From positions 1 through 45,499 of the forward strand of contig JANQHJ010000023.1 in NCBI GenBank assembly GCA_028282745.1: a stretch of 45,499 nucleotides of DNA, given 5' to 3'. Under the pieces are notes generated by a model, which saw nothing but the letters and a program-made list of their open reading frames with translations, had not been told where the DNA came from and made no database searches. Below are positions 8,754 through 16,545 of this stretch, in pieces. The stretch is from Sedimentisphaerales bacterium. GTDB lineage: Bacteria > Planctomycetota > Phycisphaerae > Sedimentisphaerales > Anaerobacaceae. The first letter of the stretch is position 1. Each line of letters starts with the position of its first letter. The position numbers were made by a program, and so were the translations under genes.

Positions 8754-9035
8754 TTAATCGGCTCTGCTTGTTACTTCTACCAGATGATAACCGAACTGGG
8801 TCTTGACCGGGCCCTGGACAACACCGACCTCGGCGCTGAAGACGACATCGTCGAATTCTTTTACCATCTGGCCGGGGCTGAACTCGCCAAGGTTACCACC
8901 GTCGGAGCCGGACGGACACTGGGAATGCTCAGCCGCTAACTCGGCAAAGTCTGCTCCGTTCTCGATCTGTTGTTTCAATTCTTCACATTGCTCTTGCGTT
9001 TCAACTAATATGTGACGTGCAGCTGCAATAGTCAT
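8754..9035 (-). CDS. ppiC: Parvulin-type peptidyl-prolyl cis-trans isomerase
   Basis: A 93-residue single-domain rotamase of the PpiC/parvulin family, the same length as the small bacterial parvulins. It has no signal peptide and should be cytosolic. Family hallmarks are ARHILVET, the SxCPSGSDGGNLGEF segment, the hydrophobic pocket region (GQMVKEFDDVVFS) and the terminal TQFGYHLVEV. It catalyses cis-trans isomerisation of peptidyl-prolyl bonds. The start is supported by GGAG on the minus strand. It lies 31 bases downstream of the lipoprotein gene and is probably the last gene of the ABC/lipoprotein run. Confidence 0.93.
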   Translation of the reverse strand: MTIAAARHILVETQEQCEELKQQIENGADFAELAAEHSQCPSGSDGGNLGEFSPGQMVKEFDDVVFSAEVGVVQGPVKTQFGYHLVEVTSRAD

Positions 9036-9066
9036 AATTTACTCCATTAAATTTTAAAATAGTTCT

Positions 9067-9891
9067 TTATTTCGACATAACCTTAAAAGGCTTGTTCTGC
9101 CAGTCTGCGAACCTCACATAAACTCCCCAGCCCTGGACTACGTCAACAACCTTTATAACGACTTTATTCCAGCCCTGCTTTAAATTGATACCAGGAATCC
9201 TATCGCTATCCACCTCGGCTCCCCGGCGCTCCGTTTTATACGTATATACAAGCTCTTCATTAATATAGACTTTGACATAGTCATCGGAGCCCAGGTAAAG
9301 GATACAATCCTTCATTTCCGTAGGGCTATAGACATAGGCCCCGATATAAGCCGTGGCAAAATCGGTATATTCATAGAAGGCATCTAAATCGATAAGTTCG
9401 CCGTAACTTTCAAGCCTTTGCCAATACTTACCGCTCACTTCAGCCCCCTCTCTGGGCGTAAGCTTAGCTTCATTTTCTACGCAGGCAATCTCTATAGCCT
9501 CCTGACATTCCCATTCTCCGCCGTACTTCTCGCCGTCATATTCGAAAGGCCCAAGTACCAGCCAGTCCATTACAAAGTATTCGCTGCCAAGCCAATCGAC
9601 ATCCGCCGTTTTCGCCGGCATCAGAAAGTTAGCTGTGATCACTTTTTTACCACTCGCTGGCTTGATTTTAGCCTGAGCAACCGTCTCTTTAACGACTTGC
9701 TGCACTTTATCTTCGGCTTTTGGCTTTTTTACAGTCTCCCTGACCGGTTCTTCTTTGACTACCGGCTCCTGTTTAGCCTCAACAACCTTTTCTTCGACCG
9801 GCTTAGCTTTCTTTTCCTCTGAACAGCCGCTAAAGACCAGTAATAATGCTAAACTTAAAATAAAAAGTTGAATGAACTGCCTCTTTGTCAT
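9067..9891 (-). CDS. Lipoprotein with charged linker and beta-sandwich domain
   Basis: I start this at ATG 9891 rather than at the upstream in-frame start at 10008, because 9891 gives a proper lipoprotein signal (MTKRQFIQLF... LLLVFSGC, lipidated Cys 23) with an AAGGGA ribosome site. The protein is then 274 residues. Residues 24-85 are a Lys/Glu/Val-rich low-complexity linker. The rest is a beta-rich domain with MDWLVLGPF and LGSDDYVKVYINEELVY followed by GWNKVVIKV, a PA14/CBM-like pattern often seen in planctomycete surface proteins. Function is unknown; ligand binding at the envelope is inferred. It is 79 bases downstream of the ABC permease, which suggests a shared transcript, and lgt (needed for its lipidation) lies in the same run. 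Confidence 0.8.
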   Translation of the reverse strand: MTKRQFIQLFILSLALLLVFSGCSEEKKAKPVEEKVVEAKQEPVVKEEPVRETVKKPKAEDKVQQVVKETVAQAKIKPASGKKVITANFLMPAKTADVDWLGSEYFVMDWLVLGPFEYDGEKYGGEWECQEAIEIACVENEAKLTPREGAEVSGKYWQRLESYGELIDLDAFYEYTDFATAYIGAYVYSPTEMKDCILYLGSDDYVKVYINEELVYTYKTERRGAEVDSDRIPGINLKQGWNKVVIKVVDVVQGWGVYVRFADWQNKPFKVMSK

Positions 9892-9970
9892 GGCTATTTC
9901 CCTTTCTTGCAAAAACATTGATTCCGTTGCCTGTATTTTGCTGGGAAACAGCCTTAAAAGCAAGTGAATT

Positions 9971-10801
9971 TTATAACGGAAGATCCCGGCGGTTCCAGAT
10001 AACACCACCGGCTACGATCGAAACAACACTGATCGAAAACAAGACAGCCATATCACCTATTGGCCAGTTCTCTCCAAACAGAACTTTTGCGGAATCTATA
10101 TAATAAAAGATGGACGTAGGCCCAAGGAACTCAGCTTTCGGCCACCACTCAGCGATAAGCTCGACAAAATAGTTAATGATAAAAAAGCTGACTGCCAGAC
10201 CGATTGCTCTGCCTCTGCTGCGAAAAACAGCCGCAGCAAACAAAGCAACCCCGGCACCCGTACCAGAGAGCAACCCCCCGACAATCGAAGCTCTGAAGAA
10301 CGGCCACAGGCGGACTTGCTCACTATATTCGCACATGTTCACACCTGTCACGGTACCAAGGAACATCAGCATTACTAAAGCGATCATCCCCAAAGTAGTC
10401 AGAATAACGGCACAAATATATACCTGATTTTTCGTGACAGACCTGCTCAATATCAACTCCATCGCCCCGCTTTGCACATGGCCAGCCAACAGTCCCGTTG
10501 GTACACAAACAGCAAATACCATATAAAGGATCAGCACCAAAGGATGCTGATAGCTCATAGCGATGAATCCGGTCGTATTGCCAACCTGCATCAGCTCACC
10601 GCCTATAGCATCCTTAATAAAACCGGGCATCTTATCCAGAATTTCAAGTGTAAGCTTGATCTGATCGTTATCCTGAGCAATAAAGCACTCAATGATCTGG
10701 ATTATAAAAATAAAAAATCCGACCAGCATCCATAGCCACAATATCCGCCAGAACCAGAACCGCAGCAGACTAAATGGAAACGATACTTTTGTATCTTTCA
10801 T
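9971..10801 (-). CDS. ABC-2 type transporter permease
   Basis: A 276-residue inner-membrane protein with about six transmembrane segments: residues about 20-40, 90-110, 130-155, 170-200, 202-222 and 247-267. It contains the GAMELILSRSVTKNQVY segment, which is typical of ABC-2 permeases that lie between the first helices. Its start ATG overlaps the stop of the ATPase gene by one base (TAATG), so the two are translationally coupled and form one exporter. Substrate is unknown. Confidence 0.88.
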   Translation of the reverse strand: MKDTKVSFPFSLLRFWFWRILWLWMLVGFFIFIIQIIECFIAQDNDQIKLTLEILDKMPGFIKDAIGGELMQVGNTTGFIAMSYQHPLVLILYMVFAVCVPTGLLAGHVQSGAMELILSRSVTKNQVYICAVILTTLGMIALVMLMFLGTVTGVNMCEYSEQVRLWPFFRASIVGGLLSGTGAGVALFAAAVFRSRGRAIGLAVSFFIINYFVELIAEWWPKAEFLGPTSIFYYIDSAKVLFGENWPIGDMAVLFSISVVSIVAGGVIWNRRDLPL

Positions 10802-11730
10802 TATGCCCTACCCCCCTGTTGCCCTGCATCTTTGCTATAGTACTGCATAAAAGCATCTTCAAGGGATGTTTCTGGCGTGCTCATCCTGCTGACACTATAT
10901 TTACCGAGCCATTTCAGTACAGCATCAACCTTGCCCGAATATTCAAGATGTAGCATCAGTCCTTTGCGTTTGATCTCGCGAACACCGGGTAATTGCTCGG
11001 CCGGTAATTCTGGAACCGCACTACCCTCAACGAACCAAATTTTTAACTGACCATGCCCTTCCTGAACTATAGTCGATATCGGCGCAAGTTCTACAAGTTT
11101 ACCTTCTCTTAAAATCGCAGCCCTACCGCAAACAGCAGAAACTTCACTTAGATCATGCGACGAAAGTAAAACCGTAGCACCGTTACCCGCAGCTTCACGA
11201 ATTATCTCAAGAACAACCTGGCTGACTAACGGATCAAGCCCGCTGGTCGGCTCATCGAGTATCAGGATTTCCGGCTCATGCTGAAGAGCGTATATTAAAC
11301 CGACCTTTTGTCTATTGCCCTTGGAAAGCTGCCAAACCTTCCTATCCAGATTCAGCTCAAGTTTTTCGGCAAGTTCAAGCCTGTTCTTTTTTGATATTTC
11401 ACTGTCACCCAAAGCCGCTAAAACTTCAAGCGAACGTTTTGCTTTTAGTGAACCCCATATACGAAAATCACCCGGCAAATAACCGATACATTTGTGACAT
11501 GTTGCTTTGCCGGCCTTTACCTTTTGTCCAAGAACATTAATACTGCCTGAAGATGCCCTTAGCAACCCCATTATGCACCGGATAGTTGTTGTCTTACCCG
11601 CCCCGTTTGGGCCGAGATAACCGAATATTTCCCCCTGCTCTATATCGAACGATATGTCTTCGACCCCCCTGTCACGGCCGTATCGCTTCGTCAGTGATTT
11701 AATTTCAAGCGGCTTCAACTTTCCCTGCAA
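10801..11730 (-). CDS. ABC transporter ATP-binding protein
   Basis: A 309-residue ATPase with Walker A GPNGAGKTT (residues 40-48), the LSKGNRQKVG signature, Walker B ILILDEPTSGLD and the switch His in LLSSHDLSEV. The C-terminal 90 residues form the extra domain common to ABC-2 drug/NosF-type ATPases. It energises the permease encoded directly downstream (one-base overlap). The open frame begins with TTG at 11730. A TATAAT sequence ends ten bases before it, so the leader may be very short; a second in-frame TTG four codons later is possible. Confidence 0.93.
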   Translation of the reverse strand: MQGKLKPLEIKSLTKRYGRDRGVEDISFDIEQGEIFGYLGPNGAGKTTTIRCIMGLLRASSGSINVLGQKVKAGKATCHKCIGYLPGDFRIWGSLKAKRSLEVLAALGDSEISKKNRLELAEKLELNLDRKVWQLSKGNRQKVGLIYALQHEPEILILDEPTSGLDPLVSQVVLEIIREAAGNGATVLLSSHDLSEVSAVCGRAAILREGKLVELAPISTIVQEGHGQLKIWFVEGSAVPELPAEQLPGVREIKRKGLMLHLEYSGKVDAVLKWLGKYSVSRMSTPETSLEDAFMQYYSKDAGQQGGRA

Positions 11731-11780
11731 GTTCCAAATATTATAACATCAGATAACTTAACATTTTGAATACTATATAC

Positions 11781-12605
11781 TTAGACGCAGGTTTCATCCA
11801 ATAATTTACAACTATTTTTATTTTTTTGAATTATTTTAAAAAGAATGATCGCTATCACCACCAATATCATCCCTGCGCTTAAAATCTGTCCTCTTGTGAA
11901 ATATTTCAATATCATTTCCAGCCCAGCATCAGGCTCTCTGACAAATTCAATGCAAAATCGAGCTATCGAATACCCGATGATGTATAAGCAAAATATAAAG
12001 CCATCGAAGACTCTTTTTTTTCTAATGCTCCATAGTATTATAAAGAGCAGTACACCTTCGAAAAAAGCTTCATACAATTGTGATGGGTGACGTAATTGCC
12101 CTGCCGTATCCAGCGGGAAATACATCCCCCACGACACTGTTGTCACCCTGCCGTAAAGTTCGCCATTAATAAAATTACCTATCCGCCCGAACGTATAACC
12201 CAACGGTATCGCAGGCGAGAAAAGATCACAAAACTGCCAGAAGCTAATTCCATGTTTAAAACAAAAGATCAGCGTCGTCGCAAACACACCAATAAACCCA
12301 CCGTGATAAGACATGCCAAAACGTGACAACAATTGAGCCGGAGCTGTAATTAAAAGCCTGTACTCATAAAACAAAATATACCCTGCTTTGCCACCTATCA
12401 ATAATCCCAATACCGCCCATATCAAATAGCTTCTTATAAGCTCGCTGGTATATTCGTACTGCTCTTTTTTGAGCCTGTGTAGAACCAAAAGATAGGTAAT
12501 AGCAAAAGCAACGACATACATTAAGCCGTAATATCGAACCTCGAGCTTACCTAATCTGACGATTACAGGATTTATATGTTCCGGGATATGCTGCCACCAA
12601 CTCAA
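11781..12605 (-). CDS. lgt: Prolipoprotein diacylglyceryl transferase
   Basis: A 274-residue integral inner-membrane enzyme that transfers diacylglycerol from phosphatidylglycerol to the lipobox Cys of prolipoproteins. Family signatures are present: RYYGLMYV near the N-terminus, MSYHGGFIG, and GRIGNFINGELYGR (the Lgt signature). The VREPDAG motif is near the end, and about seven hydrophobic segments are seen. The start is TTG at 12605, with GGAAGG about ten bases upstream. Several lipoproteins in this window (9067, 40926, 42724) would be its substrates. Confidence 0.95.
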   Translation of the reverse strand: MSWWQHIPEHINPVIVRLGKLEVRYYGLMYVVAFAITYLLVLHRLKKEQYEYTSELIRSYLIWAVLGLLIGGKAGYILFYEYRLLITAPAQLLSRFGMSYHGGFIGVFATTLIFCFKHGISFWQFCDLFSPAIPLGYTFGRIGNFINGELYGRVTTVSWGMYFPLDTAGQLRHPSQLYEAFFEGVLLFIILWSIRKKRVFDGFIFCLYIIGYSIARFCIEFVREPDAGLEMILKYFTRGQILSAGMILVVIAIILFKIIQKNKNSCKLLDETCV

Positions 12606-12642
12606 TGCTCACGAACCTTCCAAATGAAACATTTAATCACTT

Positions 12643-12981
12643 CTATTTATTGACTTTTTCGGAAAGTTCAGAGACTTGGCATTGAAGTTTCCTGATCTGT
12701 CGCATCAGGCCGTTACGATGTATCATCATCCATGCGAATGATTTCATAAGGTTCATCCATGTCACACAGCTAAGGAATACAACAGCATACAGGATCGCCA
12801 CTTTAGTATCCTCAGCCTTGAAAAACTCGATAGCCGACCAGACCGCCCCAGCTATTATGATTATCCCGAACGACCAGACGAGAACTATCACCGATACCAT
12901 CTTCTTGTTGTAAAAATCCTTTGCCATGGCACATAGCGAATCCTCATTTGATTTACCGCATTTGTTAGGCTCATTACACAT
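12643..12981 (-). CDS. Small two-helix membrane protein of unknown function
   Basis: A 112-residue protein. The N-terminus is Cys-containing and hydrophilic (residues 1-28). Two transmembrane helices follow at about 29-50 (VSVIVLVWSFGIIIIAGAV) and 60-80, then a basic amphipathic C-terminal coil (MRQIRKLQCQVSELSEKV). The layout and the HRNGLMRQIRKL segment recall a family of small planctomycete membrane proteins (DUF6768-like), but I am not certain of that name. The ribosome site AAGGAG is strong. It lies 37 bases upstream of lgt and is probably co-transcribed with it. Confidence 0.75.
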   Translation of the reverse strand: MCNEPNKCGKSNEDSLCAMAKDFYNKKMVSVIVLVWSFGIIIIAGAVWSAIEFFKAEDTKVAILYAVVFLSCVTWMNLMKSFAWMMIHRNGLMRQIRKLQCQVSELSEKVNK

Positions 12982-13174
12982 TTTTATCTCCTTAAATGGT
13001 TAGCTTTTTCCTATAACTCTATTATCGTAATATTTGGGAAGTTTTGTGGAATTTTTGCAGAATAACTGATTTATGAGCTAAATAAGCTAACACACTGGAC
13101 TAAATAATAAAATTATGTAAAATGCCTGAATACAAAATACGAGCGACGGATAACCAGCCCCGAGCGACTATTTT

Positions 13175-13262
<88 letters not shown>

Positions 13263-13620
13263 TTTAGTAGTCAATAGTCATTAGTGAATAGTTATTAGAA
13301 TAAGACTATGCTCAAAGAGAACAGATGAGCAGTGGAAAAATGTATCTGCTCTAATGCGATTAACTGCTCGACTCTCTACTGTTCAAAAAAGCCTTTCTGC
13401 ATTAACATAAAAATGAGATTTTACCAGGTCTATTATTGTTCTTTGGCTGTCATCGTCATGCAGATAGTACGAAAGATACTAATTGATATGGTATTATATA
13501 TCCGGTGGCTATGATGGTTTTGTAACACAGATTTAATAGCCGTTACCATTAAGGATATCACCAATGTGATGCCGGATAATATGGATTTCGATATGACTCA
13601 TTTTTTTTTGAATATAACAT
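13263..13620. other. Non-coding gap with one copy of a dispersed repeat
   Basis: About 360 bases between the tRNA and the methyltransferase gene. Positions 13308-13390 hold repeat copy A, described separately. Before it, 13266-13300 is a degenerate run built on TAGT(C/G)AATAGT. A short inverted repeat ATCAC-CAAT-GTGAT lies near 13558-13571. I see no credible gene. Confidence 0.6.
13308..13390. repeat. Dispersed hairpin repeat, copy A
   Basis: ATGCTCAAAGAGAACAG at the left end and CTCTCTACTGTTCAAAAAA at the right end match the ends of copy B (40779-40880), while the centre differs in length and sequence. The left TGAGCAGTGGA can pair with the right TCTACTGTTCA using two G-U pairs. Function unknown; a small non-autonomous mobile or REP-like element is possible. 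Confidence 0.65.
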
Positions 13621-14220
13621 TTACTTAATATTAAAACAAATCATATAATTAAAGCCTAAGTCAATTTTTTTAGTTATCTTAAAACCAAACTGAACTGCAA
13701 AAGCTTCAACTTCTTCTGGCGATAAACGCATGCTTATGGGCGGGCCAAACGAATCGTCTTTTTTTGAGCAATCAATTGTAAAAAGTCGTCCCGACGATTT
13801 CAGAACGCGACTGGTTTCATAGAATACTTTTTTATGAGCACCGCTATCAAGCGCATGAAGAACTGTGGCGACAAGACAAACATCAATACTGTTATCATCT
13901 AACGGCAATGGTTTTGTAACATCCGCAACTTTCACCTTTATATTTTTTAGTCCCTGAAACTCAGCTTTTTTTTCTAAACCTCGGATTAAAGTTTCGTTTC
14001 GATCTAAAGAATATACAATTCCTGAATCGCCAATAATTTTCGCAGCGTAAAGAGAATAATCTCCAACCCCGCAACCAAGATCCAAAAAAGTATCACCTTG
14101 ATTGAAATTCAATTCATTGAAAATAATTTCAGGATAATGCATCCAGAAACTGGAGGGCTTACCTGAATGCTTGTTGATAGCTTCTTTGCTAAGATAGCGA
14201 CATTTATTTTTATGTGACAT
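13621..14220 (-). CDS. Class I SAM-dependent methyltransferase
   Basis: A 199-residue cytosolic protein with motif I FLDLGCGVGD (residues 45-54), an acidic end to the second strand (YSLDRNE), KVKVADVTKPLP for the adenine-binding loop, and the motif IV/V region IDVCLVATVLHAL, as in Methyltransf_11/UbiE-like enzymes. The N-terminal lead (SGKPSSFWMHYPE) precedes the Rossmann fold. The acceptor is unknown. The SD region AAGGAGAA is good. It lies 43 bases downstream of the small membrane peptide gene and could be the last member of the RND operon. Confidence 0.85.
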   Translation of the reverse strand: MSHKNKCRYLSKEAINKHSGKPSSFWMHYPEIIFNELNFNQGDTFLDLGCGVGDYSLYAAKIIGDSGIVYSLDRNETLIRGLEKKAEFQGLKNIKVKVADVTKPLPLDDNSIDVCLVATVLHALDSGAHKKVFYETSRVLKSSGRLFTIDCSKKDDSFGPPISMRLSPEEVEAFAVQFGFKITKKIDLGFNYMICFNIK

Positions 14221-14263
14221 AATCTTGTTCTCCTTTCAAGTCAGAAATCTTCGTATTCAGAAT

Positions 14264-14425
14264 TCAATCTTTTAAATTAGATGGATCTTTACATATTTTC
14301 ACATCTTTGGTATGTGTACCATTTTGAACTCCATAGAGAAATAGACACAATGCTACAACTCCCATGATTACTGCTGGTATAGCCATATCGTTTACCTTGT
14401 TTTCTTTGTTGTGTATTTTATTCAT
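14264..14425 (-). CDS. Small single-pass membrane peptide (53 residues)
   Basis: An open frame short enough to be missed by length cut-offs. It starts at ATG 14425 with AAGG about seven bases upstream and ends at 14264. The product has a Lys/Asn-rich N-terminus, one hydrophobic helix (AIPAVIMGVVALCLFLYGV, about residues 15-33) and a short hydrophilic tail with a Cys. A second in-frame ATG with its own AAGG (residue 14) would give a 40-residue form. It sits 24 bases after the beta-barrel gene and in the same direction, so it may be a small subunit or regulator of the export system. Coding status is inferred from frame, ribosome site and context. Confidence 0.5.
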   Translation of the reverse strand: MNKIHNKENKVNDMAIPAVIMGVVALCLFLYGVQNGTHTKDVKICKDPSNLKD

Positions 14426-14449
14426 TGCTCAACCTTACGCTAAACTTTT

Positions 14450-15712
14450 CTAAAAGCTGTAGCGAATAGCTGTATATATGTTTGTATTATTTTGTAATTG
14501 GCCAAAAAAAGTATTTTCGTAATCTCCAAAGAAAATGTTTGCTCCTGCTTCGAGGGTAAGATTGTCCGTATATTTATATTTAATATTGGGTCTTAAATAA
14601 GCATCTTTGTCACTTGGAGAATAATATGAAGACAAGACCAATTCCAGATTTTGATTCATCAGTAGTTTTGTTAGTTGTAAAGTTATAACATGTCTGTACT
14701 GATCCTTCGCTGGCCCAGAAGTTAAACTTTTCTTATAAGCATCATAGTCTAACATCTGCTCTATGTAATATTGCAGCCCGGCAGTAAAATCTTTGCCGAT
14801 TTCCTGACTATAACCGAGTAAATATCTCATTTCTGAATTGTTTACCAACGGGTTTGAGCCGTTTTCATCATCCTTGGATTGATAATAAGCTGCTTCAGCA
14901 TTTCCAATACCTTTTCCAAGTTGTCCGCGTATGCTGGCTCCATAAACATTTAAGTCAGGAAATATGGATATTCCAGAAGCTGTTTCGCCGCCCGGATTTT
15001 TCCAGAAGCCTTTATAGCCATATAATGCCAATTCATAGTTATTGACATTTTTGTAGATACGAACAGCTACTTCGTCATCCCTGAACCATCGATTCGGTTT
15101 ATCTGCATGTATAATTGCATCTCTACCGGCCAATCTTTGTTTAGTGCTATTCCAATATGAAATATATTCTCCGGTTATATAACGGTCAGAATCAAATTGT
15201 GGTGTATAGACAACATCTATGTTGACAATATCAGTGAAAAAGCTGAATTTAGCCGCATCAGATGGAGCTTTCAGATATTCGGCATCTCTGCCGATAAAAA
15301 ATGACTGCCAATCCTTCGGGAACAAATCATTTAAAAAAACTAATTCTCCTGTTCCCCAGGTTAGAATCTGACGCCCGATTTTTACATCCATAAAATCAGT
15401 AGGCCTTGTAAAAAGCCATGCTTCCCGAGTGTCATAATCTGCCTGTTCAGTCACCCAATCGCCCCAAACATCGCCTTTGTATTTGAAATCTGCCCAGTCG
15501 TTGTAAGCAAAAGCCTCCAGTTGAAACCGATTTTCCATAATGGACATATCTTTTTCATAGGAATCTTTCCTTATACGATAACCGCCTCGCAATTCGTAAA
15601 AGCCATGTATCTCCAATGGTGCGAATTGCTCAAACAACGAATCCTCTTCAGCCCATAGAGACTGTTGGATAATTAGAATTGACAATATTGTCAGGACCTT
15701 ACAGCATTTCAT
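14450..15712 (-). CDS. Outer-membrane beta-barrel protein of an RND/LolA-like export operon
   Basis: A 420-residue protein with a signal peptide (about 1-21). The body consists of alternating aromatic/hydrophobic strands (EIHGFYELRGGYRI, DFKYKGDVWGDW, TFFGQLQNNTNIYTAIRYSF) and ends in Phe, the usual recognition residue for barrel assembly. The sequence resembles the porin-like proteins encoded with MMPL/HAE3 pumps and LolA-like proteins (DUF1302-like; family name from memory). It should form the outer-membrane end of the route used by the upstream pump. Its ATG overlaps the stop of the LolA-like gene (ATGA, 15709-15712), so the two are coupled. Confidence 0.82.
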   Translation of the reverse strand: MKCCKVLTILSILIIQQSLWAEEDSLFEQFAPLEIHGFYELRGGYRIRKDSYEKDMSIMENRFQLEAFAYNDWADFKYKGDVWGDWVTEQADYDTREAWLFTRPTDFMDVKIGRQILTWGTGELVFLNDLFPKDWQSFFIGRDAEYLKAPSDAAKFSFFTDIVNIDVVYTPQFDSDRYITGEYISYWNSTKQRLAGRDAIIHADKPNRWFRDDEVAVRIYKNVNNYELALYGYKGFWKNPGGETASGISIFPDLNVYGASIRGQLGKGIGNAEAAYYQSKDDENGSNPLVNNSEMRYLLGYSQEIGKDFTAGLQYYIEQMLDYDAYKKSLTSGPAKDQYRHVITLQLTKLLMNQNLELVLSSYYSPSDKDAYLRPNIKYKYTDNLTLEAGANIFFGDYENTFFGQLQNNTNIYTAIRYSF

Positions 15713-16536
15713 CGCATTACTTTCCTTGGAGGTCTTCTCAAATAACGCTCAGTAAAAATGTCATTTTCAATACCAATATTGTATTGCACATTCGAATAGT
15801 TCATTACAGTTGTGCTGCCGCTTTCTAAATCTCTTGCTACTGATTCGACTACTGTAGGATAAGAAACTTTCTGATCATTTTCTTTAGCTTCAATCAACTT
15901 TATTTTTGAAGATTTGATTACACGATAAAGCCTTGCACCCTTTTTGTAATATTCCATTTTCATCGGAAGAAAAGTTTTTTTGTCTATGTAAGCAATATAA
16001 TATTCAAACTCGACAGTATTAGGCTTTTTAGGAACATTCTTAAGAACGTAATATTCGTCAGTTGTCTTCGTCAGTTCGTGAGTATCTTCATTGATGTTAC
16101 GACCAGAAATATCTTCATATAGAAAATCTGATCCTACAAAACTGGTGCGTTTATCACCTGAAGCAATACGTTTGACCAGATCAAGGCTAGGCATATAAAG
16201 CCATCGATCATCTTCTTTTTCAAGTTCTGTGTGTTTGTGTACCATAAAAACCATCTTTCGCACATCAGCAGGAGTCAGAAAATAAGCATAGTATTTCTGG
16301 TCATGGTCGTTATCATCCATGTCTTTGCGAAGCATATTAAATTCTCTTTTTCGAACACGCCCCTGTTTATCAGTTATTGTCATGGTAATCTTGCCTTTGC
16401 TATCACTTCCCTGATACAGGGACATGTGATTGGCTTTTTTGACAATCTCATCAGCTATTGGGACTTTATCTTCTGCTTTAACGACTCCAAATTGGTCACT
16501 GACAAATAACGCTAAAAGTAAAATATAAGTTTTCAT
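15709..16536 (-). CDS. LolA-like outer-membrane lipoprotein-sorting family protein
   Basis: A 275-residue periplasmic protein with a signal peptide (about 1-21). The pattern GKITMTITDKQGRVRKREF, then DRWLYMPSLDLVKRI, VGSDFLYEDISGRN and IAYIDKKTFLPMKMEYY is that of the LolA-superfamily proteins encoded next to HAE3/MMPL pumps. Such proteins have an unclosed beta-barrel that holds an acyl or other hydrophobic cargo. It lies nine bases downstream of the pump gene and overlaps the beta-barrel gene by four bases, which supports a three-part inner-membrane/periplasm/outer-membrane pathway. Confidence 0.88.
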   Translation of the reverse strand: MKTYILLLALFVSDQFGVVKAEDKVPIADEIVKKANHMSLYQGSDSKGKITMTITDKQGRVRKREFNMLRKDMDDNDHDQKYYAYFLTPADVRKMVFMVHKHTELEKEDDRWLYMPSLDLVKRIASGDKRTSFVGSDFLYEDISGRNINEDTHELTKTTDEYYVLKNVPKKPNTVEFEYYIAYIDKKTFLPMKMEYYKKGARLYRVIKSSKIKLIEAKENDQKVSYPTVVESVARDLESGSTTVMNYSNVQYNIGIENDIFTERYLRRPPRKVMR

Positions 16537-16545
16537 ACAGATTCC

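Noticed and set aside
9892-10008. Longer N-terminus for the 9067 lipoprotein
   Set aside because: It would bury the lipoprotein signal behind 39 residues; the internal ATG at 9891 has a ribosome site and a normal signal.
13332-13514. 60-residue plus-strand open frame after the tRNA
   Set aside because: It runs through the dispersed repeat copy A and has no ribosome site.
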